Source: Anaerolineae bacterium
Lineage (GTDB): Bacteria > Chloroflexota > Anaerolineae > JAFGEY01
DNA length: 14,071 bases
Assembly: GCA_016929205.1 (NCBI GenBank)
Contig: JAFGJF010000465.1
Span: 1 to 14,071 of the forward strand
Reading direction: 5' to 3'
The translations under genes and the position numbers were made by a program. Of this stretch, positions 6,385 to 11,548 are shown in pieces. How positions within the stretch are numbered: position 1 is the stretch's first letter; each line of letters begins with the position of its first letter. The notes under the pieces are model-generated. The model saw nothing but the letters and a program-made list of their open reading frames with translations. It did no database searches and had not been told where the DNA came from.

Positions 6385-7278
6385 ATGACAACAAGCCCAG
6401 ACGAAAACCGCTCTCCATCACACTTGCTACGCAAATCCTATGTGAGCAAGGCCACGAATCAACGCCGAGAGTATTTGTTATACCTGCCTCGGGGATATGA
6501 AACAGAACAAGAAACATACTGGCCGATGATCTTGTTTCTGCACGGCGGTGGGGAGCGCGGCGATGGACTAAAAGATCTGGACTATGTTTTGACCCACGGC
6601 CCGATGACGGAGGCCTGGATCCAACGCAGGGATCTCCCATTCATCATCATCGCCCCACAACTGCCGATATTTGATATGCACGACCAGGTGCGGATGCGTG
6701 AGGACAGGCCGAAACCAAAGCGATTGGCCTCCGGCGCACCGCCACGCCGGGCAGAAGACCGGCCCAATCGGTCGATGCAGCGTGCGCCGGACGATACGCC
6801 CACGCTGTATCCGGGCGTAGACATATGGGGCAAAGAAGGCGCAAAAGGTGGTTGGCAGAATTGTGAACAAGATCTATTAGATATGGTCGATGCGACGCTG
6901 CACGACTATCGTGGAGATCCCGACCGCGTATATTTGACCGGCTTGAGCTACGGCGGCTATGGCACCTGGCATATGGCGACCGCGCATCCCGACCGTTGGG
7001 CCGCGATCGCGCCCATCTGTGGAGATGGGAACCCCGATCTCGCGCGCCGCCTGGTAGAGGCCCATATGCCAATCTGGATCTTTCAAGGCGGGCGCGATCC
7101 GGTTGTCAAGCCACAGTGGATCTACAAGATGGCGTGCGCACTCGAGCAAGCCGGCCACACGTCGGTACGTTTAACCATTCACGAGGACCTTGGACACGAC
7201 GTTTGGACGCGCGTCTATGCCGGGGAAGACCTTTACAACTGGTTCCTCTTTCACAAGCGCGGCGACCGAGCCGGATAG
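6385..7278 (+). CDS. Alpha/beta hydrolase, predicted esterase/peptidase type
   Basis: A 297-residue alpha/beta hydrolase. The oxyanion-hole motif LFLHGGGERGDG lies near residue 50; the nucleophile elbow TGLSYGGYGTW gives S188; WIFQGGRDPVV gives D238; and EDLGHDVW gives H271, a complete Ser-Asp-His triad in the right order. The pattern (GYETEQETYWPMILFLHGGG, then S.GG.GTW) matches the predicted-peptidase/phospholipase-like carboxylesterase group of dienelactone-hydrolase-like enzymes. Between residues about 102 and 145 there is an Arg/Pro-rich, low-complexity insert (RPKPKRLASGAPPRRAEDR) that may be a lid or disordered loop. No signal peptide. GGAGGAA sits about 7 nt before the ATG. It follows the ferredoxin gene by 39 nt and ends 6 nt before the deaminase gene. 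Substrate unknown. Confidence 0.88.
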   Translation: MTTSPDENRSPSHLLRKSYVSKATNQRREYLLYLPRGYETEQETYWPMILFLHGGGERGDGLKDLDYVLTHGPMTEAWIQRRDLPFIIIAPQLPIFDMHDQVRMREDRPKPKRLASGAPPRRAEDRPNRSMQRAPDDTPTLYPGVDIWGKEGAKGGWQNCEQDLLDMVDATLHDYRGDPDRVYLTGLSYGGYGTWHMATAHPDRWAAIAPICGDGNPDLARRLVEAHMPIWIFQGGRDPVVKPQWIYKMACALEQAGHTSVRLTIHEDLGHDVWTRVYAGEDLYNWFLFHKRGDRAG

Positions 7279-7284
7279 CAGGAT

Positions 7285-8169
7285 ATGAGCGCATTCGAAG
7301 ACAAAATCAGGCAAACAATCGACCAGCTACAGCACGGCAATTTTCAAGCGATGTCGGCGGCGATCACGGCCAATAGAATGGCCTGGCTGGATCATAACCT
7401 GCCAGCTCGTGCGTCTCTCTTTACACCGCGAGAGGCGTACGAGCTACTGTTCTTGGAACAGATGAATCTCGAACGAGACGAGCTACCTGTCGTCTCGGAA
7501 ACGGAAAACGAGATCGTGTGGCTGTCTACCAATCGCTGTTCGCTGCTGGAGGCGTGCATCGCGCTTGGGCTGGATACCCGCCAGGTTTGCAAACCCGTCA
7601 ACGAGAAAGCAACCCAGGCATTTTTCTCACGTCTCGATCCGCAATTGCGGTTTCATCGCTCGTACGCCGAGATCCGGCCCTATGTCGAATATTGTAGAGA
7701 AAAGATCATACGTATCGACTTTGACGCCTATATGCGCGTTGCCATTCAAGAGGCGCAGCTATCCAAATCGGAAGGCAACAAGGGTTACGGTGCCATCGTG
7801 GTTTTTGAAGACCGGATCGTCGGACAGGCTCACGACACGGCGATTACGGAAGGCGACCCGAGCCAGCACGCCGAGGTCAACGCCATCCGCCAGGCAGTCA
7901 AGATGCGCGGCGATCCGGACCTGTGCGGCGAACCGGACCTGTCCGGCGCGATCCTCTTTTCGACGTGCGAGCCCTGTCCGATGTGCGCCTCGTTGGCCGT
8001 CTGGGCAAACGTGACGACAATCGTCTATGGCATTTCCATCGCCGAAACGGCCAGACTGGGTAGAACAAGAATCAACGTCAGCGCAAAACAGATCATCGAT
8101 CGCTCGCCGGTCGCCATCGAGGTCATCGGCGACATCCTCCACGACGAGTGCAAAATCCTCTATTCGTAA
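7285..8169 (+). CDS. Two-domain zinc deaminase (CMP/guanine-type) with N-terminal Cys domain
   Basis: A 294-residue protein. The C-terminal half (about residues 145-294) is a cytidine-deaminase-fold enzyme: HAEVNAIRQA gives zinc ligand H195 and proton shuttle E197, and STCEPCPMCASLAVWA gives zinc ligands C231 and C234. This HAE...PCxxC arrangement is shared by guanine, cytosine, dCMP and tRNA-adenosine deaminases, so the base or nucleotide cannot be named. A complete extra domain precedes it: WLSTNRCSLLEACIALGLD, then TRQVCKPV, LDPQLRFHRSYAEIRPYVEYC, with C85, C91, C102 and C137. Deaminases of this type are usually about 150-160 residues, so this is a fusion. The first domain resembles small Cys-containing domains of anaerobe proteins, but I cannot name it. 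Start: ATG at 7285 with a weak AGCAGGA, 6 nt after the hydrolase stop, consistent with translational coupling. Confidence 0.88.
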   Translation: MSAFEDKIRQTIDQLQHGNFQAMSAAITANRMAWLDHNLPARASLFTPREAYELLFLEQMNLERDELPVVSETENEIVWLSTNRCSLLEACIALGLDTRQVCKPVNEKATQAFFSRLDPQLRFHRSYAEIRPYVEYCREKIIRIDFDAYMRVAIQEAQLSKSEGNKGYGAIVVFEDRIVGQAHDTAITEGDPSQHAEVNAIRQAVKMRGDPDLCGEPDLSGAILFSTCEPCPMCASLAVWANVTTIVYGISIAETARLGRTRINVSAKQIIDRSPVAIEVIGDILHDECKILYS

Positions 8170-8170
8170 G

Positions 8171-8183
8171 CGCCGTCAAGCGG
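8171..8183. other. Weak hairpin between convergent ends
   Basis: Only 29 nt separate the deaminase stop from the end of the convergent membrane-protein gene. GCCG and CGGC around TCAAG form a 4-bp stem. It is too short to call a terminator; no T-tract follows on either strand. Confidence 0.15.
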
Positions 8184-8198
8184 CCTCTCTCGATAAAC

Positions 8199-8720
8199 CT
8201 ACCTCAACCTTTGTTTCAGGATCACAACAAGCAGGATGACAAAGACGAACACGCCAATGATTGCCGGGGCAATGATCGCCGATTCGCCGATCGCGACCCC
8301 GCCCCCTGTAAACAAGCCCAATACGCCCACTCCAAAGAGCATGGCCAGGATCAAGCCGATGATGATCAATACCGCCGACCGATTCATCGCGCCGCCGTAT
8401 TGCGTGCGGTAGGGATCGACCGTTTCCGGCAAGAGATAATCTTGGGTGCGAGCGCTGCGCGGCCGCTTGAACCGGATCCGGGTGTTGTCAAATTTCTCCA
8501 GCATCACCCAGCCGGCGAGGGCCTCTTCTTCGATCAGCCTGGACAGGACTTCAGGTTTGCGAAAGGCAGCCGTGTCGGAACGGACAATTTTGAACTCCCA
8601 GTCATCTTTGAGGTCCTGCTCTGTGTATTGGGCCATATTCTCCTCTTCAGCCTGAAGCATCTGCTGGCGTCTCGCTGCTGCTGCCGCAGACGCGGCAGTC
8701 ACACCACCCATATAGGCCAT
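8199..8720 (-). CDS. Conserved membrane protein of unknown function
   Basis: A 173-residue protein with an Ala-rich N-terminus (MAYMGGVTAASAAAAARRQQ), an acidic coiled stretch (LQAEEENMAQYTEQDLKDD), a soluble domain with WEFKIVRSDTAAFRKPEVL then LIEEEALAGWVMLEKFDNTR and IRFKRPRSAR (residues about 50-100), and two C-terminal membrane helices, SAVLIIIGLILAMLFGVG and SAIIAPAIIGVFVFVILLVV. The WEFKIVRS...AGWVMLEKFD...IRFKRP pattern looks like a conserved uncharacterised family; I know no function for it. The start at 8720 is well supported by GGAGGTGG about 7 nt upstream and the TATAAT promoter at 8749; the frame stays open upstream but that part lies across the promoter. It is divergent from the MNT/HEPN pair and shares its control region of about 200 nt. 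Confidence 0.85.
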   Translation of the reverse strand: MAYMGGVTAASAAAAARRQQMLQAEEENMAQYTEQDLKDDWEFKIVRSDTAAFRKPEVLSRLIEEEALAGWVMLEKFDNTRIRFKRPRSARTQDYLLPETVDPYRTQYGGAMNRSAVLIIIGLILAMLFGVGVLGLFTGGGVAIGESAIIAPAIIGVFVFVILLVVILKQRLR

Positions 8721-8748
8721 TGTACCACCTCCATACCATGTTGATATC

Positions 8749-8757
8749 ATTATACCA
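8749..8757 (-). promoter_or_regulatory. Extended -10 promoter of the membrane-protein gene
   Basis: On the minus strand TGG immediately precedes a perfect TATAAT (8749-8754). The position 17 nt upstream (ATCCCA) does not resemble a -35, which is common for extended -10 promoters. Transcription would start near 8741, about 20 nt before the ATG at 8720. Confidence 0.55.
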
Positions 8758-8788
8758 GAACCGGCGCGATCTGGGATCGTGCTTGCGG

Positions 8789-8817
8789 CTGAAACTATAC
8801 CTGTACTCAGGTACAAT
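8789..8817 (+). promoter_or_regulatory. Possible promoter of the MNT/HEPN pair
   Basis: CTGAAA (8789-8794, four of six to consensus), 17-nt spacer, TACAAT (8812-8817, five of six). The start site near 8824 would leave about 100 nt before the GTG at 8923. No TGn extension. Confidence 0.4.
8798..8813. promoter_or_regulatory. Palindrome in the MNT/HEPN promoter (operator candidate)
   Basis: TACCTG (8798-8803), TACT, then CAGGTA (8808-8813): a perfect 6-bp inverted repeat with a 4-bp spacer. It sits between the -35 and -10 and overlaps the first two bases of the -10. A protein bound here would block the promoter, as expected of autoregulated toxin-antitoxin units, but neither MNT nor HEPN proteins carry an obvious DNA-binding domain, so the binding factor is open. 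Confidence 0.4.
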
Positions 8818-8922
8818 ATCAAGCACACTATTTGGCGGAGCGTGCGTGGTTTGCAGACACAATTGCCGTGGACGGGAAACGATGGTAGAATCAAGGTAAA
8901 AGAGATCAGGCTGGAGGAACAG

Positions 8923-9297
8923 GTGATCGAATCAGACAAGGGAATAGACGAGACCAATAACACAATCGCACTCCATCTCGAGGATCTCAAGCTGCCCGCT
9001 GCTGCGCAGCAAATCTTGTATCGCATCGTCGCTGGTTACCATCCACAGCGTGTGATCGTGTACGGCTCTTTCGCCAGGGATGATGTCCACGAAAGAAGCG
9101 ATCTCGATCTGATCATTGTCAAACATACAGACGAGCGCTTTATCGACCGAATTGAATGCGTGCTGGCATTTTGCAATGGAGAGATGGTCGTTGAGCCATT
9201 GGTCTACACGCCAAAAGAGATCGATATGATGCTGAATGAGGGCAACTCATTCCTGGAAACCGCTCTGCAGGAGGGAATTACGATCTATGAAGCATAA
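8923..9297 (+). CDS. Minimal nucleotidyltransferase (MNT-domain), probable antitoxin
   Basis: A 124-residue protein of the polymerase-beta-like minimal nucleotidyltransferase family. The active site is complete: VIVYGSFARDDVHERSDLDLIIV provides G48-S49 and the DxD pair D60/D62, and E91 in VVEPLVYT can serve as third carboxylate. Relatives paired with HEPN proteins act as antitoxins, some by adding AMP to the toxin. The start is GTG at 8923, with GGAGG ending 5 nt upstream; an in-frame ATG at 8779 lies within the promoter region and has no site. The gene overlaps the HEPN gene by 11 nt. Antitoxin function is inferred from family and gene pairing. Confidence 0.88.
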   Translation: MIESDKGIDETNNTIALHLEDLKLPAAAQQILYRIVAGYHPQRVIVYGSFARDDVHERSDLDLIIVKHTDERFIDRIECVLAFCNGEMVVEPLVYTPKEIDMMLNEGNSFLETALQEGITIYEA

Positions 9298-9736
9298 CCT
9301 GCAAGAAGGCATGCGCTGGCTATCTCAAGCCCGGTTCGACCTGAAGGCAACCCAATGGCTGCTGCAAGGTCGGTTTTGGTGGGAAGTATGCTTCAAAAGC
9401 CAGCAGACCAGCGAGAAAGCACTCAAAGCCTACCTGTACGCGCGCGGGAAACGACCGGTACTCGGGCATGCACTGCTCGCACTGGGAAAAGAGTGTGCAC
9501 AGTGGGACACCGATTTCGAGAAACTGGAACCCGGTTATCGTCACCTGGACAGGTACTATATCACTACGCGCTACCCCAACGGACTGCCCGGCTCGATCCC
9601 TGCCGAGTATTTCGAGGAAGACGAGGCCCAGGAAGCGTTGGCGCTGGCCGAACAGATCGTCACCCTGGTAGAAACCAAGTTCCAGGTTTTCAGGTCGCAA
9701 GAAAACGAGCAGGATGCACCGGAAGCATCGGAATAG
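9287..9736 (+). CDS. HEPN-domain protein, probable toxin partner
   Basis: A 149-residue, mostly helical HEPN-domain protein of the group represented by COG2250/PF05168. The diagnostic region is CFKSQQTSEKALKAYLYARG followed by KRPVLGHALLALG, with K44, K47, R53, R56 and H61; HEPN ribonucleases use a conserved Arg...His pair (R-x4-6-H), and R56-x4-H61 fits. ARFDLKATQWLL near the N-terminus is also typical. The start at 9287 overlaps the MNT stop by 11 nt and is preceded by AGGAGGG 11 nt away. With the MNT gene it forms a two-gene unit of the type VII toxin-antitoxin kind. Not all such pairs are proven toxins, so the toxin role is inference. Confidence 0.88.
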   Translation: MKHNLQEGMRWLSQARFDLKATQWLLQGRFWWEVCFKSQQTSEKALKAYLYARGKRPVLGHALLALGKECAQWDTDFEKLEPGYRHLDRYYITTRYPNGLPGSIPAEYFEEDEAQEALALAEQIVTLVETKFQVFRSQENEQDAPEASE

Positions 9737-9750
9737 AACGAATCAAGAAC

Positions 9751-9764
9751 AATGCCCTGGCATT
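9751..9764. promoter_or_regulatory. Palindrome near the HAD-gene promoter
   Basis: AATGCC, CT, GGCATT: a perfect 6-bp inverted repeat with a 2-nt centre, overlapping the possible -35 at 9757-9762. The short centre favours a protein-binding site over an RNA hairpin. Confidence 0.3.
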
Positions 9765-9785
9765 TGACTTGAGACTGGATACAAT
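9757..9785 (+). promoter_or_regulatory. Possible promoter of the HAD/URO-D/M23 operon
   Basis: CTGGCA (9757-9762, four of six) and TACAAT (9780-9785, five of six) with a 17-nt spacer. The predicted start near 9792 gives a leader of about 50 nt. The competing TTGACT at 9764-9769 has no -10 at usable distance. A 5-bp inverted repeat TGAGA/TCTCA spans the -10. Moderate to weak evidence. Confidence 0.3.
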
Positions 9786-9844
9786 CTCAGTACCAACCAT
9801 GCCAGAAAAACAACGACTGTAGATAACATGGAAAGGATATACCT

Positions 9845-10573
9845 TTGATCCCTCAAGCTGCACTTTTCGACCTGGGCGGCACGCTGCTCGAATTTAATCC
9901 CCGGAGATTGCCCTGGCTGGAATGGGAGCGCATCGGCCTGGCAAATGTCCACACCTTTTTGACCGCTCGTGGTCACACACTCGATCTCGACCGGCTCGGG
10001 CCACTCTTTTCCAGCAATCTGCCCAAACGGTGGGAATTGGCCGCGCAAGGGATCAAGAACCTCAAGCTGGGTGACATACTGCGCGAATCCTGCGCAACAT
10101 GCGGCGTGACCCTTCAAGGGGATGAACTCGACGAGGCCATCGCCCAATACATCGCCCCGGTAGACCAGGAGGTCCAAATCTATGACGATGCCATCGAGAC
10201 GGTCAAATCATTGCGCGAGCGCGGCCTCAAGATCGGCCTGATCTCGAACACGATGTGGCCTGGCGAATACCACCGCCGGGAAATGGCCCGCTTTGGCTTG
10301 CTGCCCTATTTTGACCATACTCTCTTTTCCGCCGACGTCGGCCTATGGAAACCGCAGCCCGAGGTCTACCATCTCGCCCTGGAGGCGTTGGACGTTGCCG
10401 CCGAACGCGCCTTTTTCGTCGGTGACATTCCCCAGCACGACATCGCTGGCGCGCAGGCAGCGGGGATAAAGGCCGTATTCAAGCGCAACGACAGCTTTAG
10501 CCTGGACGGCATCAAGCCGGACGCACAGATCGCACATTTGTCAGACCTGCTCGAACTGGTCGAGCAGTGGTAG
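9845..10573 (+). CDS. HAD superfamily hydrolase
   Basis: A 242-residue HAD-like hydrolase, a family of mainly phosphatases. Motif I is ALFDLGGTL with nucleophile D9; motif II is GLISNTM with S134; motif III is WKPQPEVY with K169; motif IV is FFVGDIPQHDIAGAQAAGIK with D194 and D199. The helical cap between motifs I and II is present. Motif I has Gly (G11) where most phosphatases have the second, acid-base Asp (DxDGT), a variant seen in other HAD proteins, so phosphatase activity is not certain. The start is TTG at 9845, 7 nt after AAAGGA; no ATG in frame fits. It ends 20 nt before the URO-D-family gene, implying an operon. Substrate unknown. Confidence 0.87.
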   Translation: MIPQAALFDLGGTLLEFNPRRLPWLEWERIGLANVHTFLTARGHTLDLDRLGPLFSSNLPKRWELAAQGIKNLKLGDILRESCATCGVTLQGDELDEAIAQYIAPVDQEVQIYDDAIETVKSLRERGLKIGLISNTMWPGEYHRREMARFGLLPYFDHTLFSADVGLWKPQPEVYHLALEALDVAAERAFFVGDIPQHDIAGAQAAGIKAVFKRNDSFSLDGIKPDAQIAHLSDLLELVEQW

Positions 10574-10593
10574 CCGAGATGGAGGAGAGAACG

Positions 10594-11544
10594 ATGACCC
10601 CACGCGACAGATTTATCGCCACCCTCGAGCGCCGCCCGATCGTCGGGCGCGTGCCACATTTCGAACTCGTCTTTTTCCTGACCATGGAAGCTTTTGGCAA
10701 GGTTCATCCCAGCCACCGCCATTACGGGCAGTGGTTCCAAATGACGGAAACGGAGCGCGAACTGCATCGCGAGGACATGGCCGATATTTTTATCGCCACC
10801 GCCGAACGCTACGAGCACAGCGCCATCTTTATGCATCATCCCGTCAACGAATTGGAAGAATACCAGCGATTGACCGACAAGATCCGTGCCAAGACCGGTG
10901 ACACTTATTTTTTGATGAAACACGGCGACGCGACCTTTGGCCTGCCTTCGGGTGAAACGATGATGGACTTTGTCGGCAAAATGTATGACAAACCGCAGGC
11001 GCTCAAGGACGAGGCGCAGCGCAACGTCGATCGCGCTATCGCCCAGGCACAAAAACTACAGGGCGGCGGGCTGGACGGCTTTGCCCTCTGCTCGGACTAC
11101 TGTTTCAACACCGGGCCATTCCTGCGTCCCGAGCAGTTCGCCGAGTTTGTGACCCCATATCTGAAACAGTTGATCGCCGCCTATCGCGACATGGGCTTTT
11201 ACGTGATCAAACACACCGACGGCGGGATTATGCCGATCATCGACCAGCTCGTCGACTGCAACCCCCACGCCTTGCACTCACTCGATCCCCAGGCCGGGAT
11301 CGACATCAAGGTGGTCAAAGAGATGATCGGCGACCGGGTCTGCCTGTGCGGCAACGTCAACTGCGGGCTGATCGACACCGGCACAGAAGAGGAATACCTC
11401 GAATCGACCCGCTATGCACTCGAACACGGCATGCCCGGCTATGGCTACATCTTTTGCACCTCCAACTGTATCTATACCGGGATGCAGCTAGAGCGCTACG
11501 ACAAAATTCTTGACCTATGGCGCAAGATGGGGAATTATCAATAG
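10594..11544 (+). CDS. Uroporphyrinogen decarboxylase-family protein
   Basis: A 316-residue TIM-barrel protein of the URO-D superfamily, which includes uroporphyrinogen decarboxylase and the methylcobamide:CoM methyltransferases MtaA/MtbA. Landmarks: N-terminal MTPRDRFIATLERRPIVGRVP, DYCFNTGPFLRPEQFAEFV near residue 166, YVIKHTDGGIMPIIDQLVD with H207, HSLDPQAGIDIKVVKEMIGD, and VCLCGNVNCGLIDTGTEEE. MtaA-type enzymes use HxC for zinc; here the residues are HTDG, a form found in the broad uncharacterised branch, so true methyltransferase or haem-pathway activity is doubtful. GGAGGAGAG precedes the ATG at 10594 by about 7 nt; the in-frame GTG at 10567 overlaps the HAD gene. It lies between the HAD gene and the M23 gene in one operon. 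Corrinoid-linked methyl transfer is possible but unproven. Confidence 0.85.
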   Translation: MTPRDRFIATLERRPIVGRVPHFELVFFLTMEAFGKVHPSHRHYGQWFQMTETERELHREDMADIFIATAERYEHSAIFMHHPVNELEEYQRLTDKIRAKTGDTYFLMKHGDATFGLPSGETMMDFVGKMYDKPQALKDEAQRNVDRAIAQAQKLQGGGLDGFALCSDYCFNTGPFLRPEQFAEFVTPYLKQLIAAYRDMGFYVIKHTDGGIMPIIDQLVDCNPHALHSLDPQAGIDIKVVKEMIGDRVCLCGNVNCGLIDTGTEEEYLESTRYALEHGMPGYGYIFCTSNCIYTGMQLERYDKILDLWRKMGNYQ

Positions 11545-11548
11545 GCAA

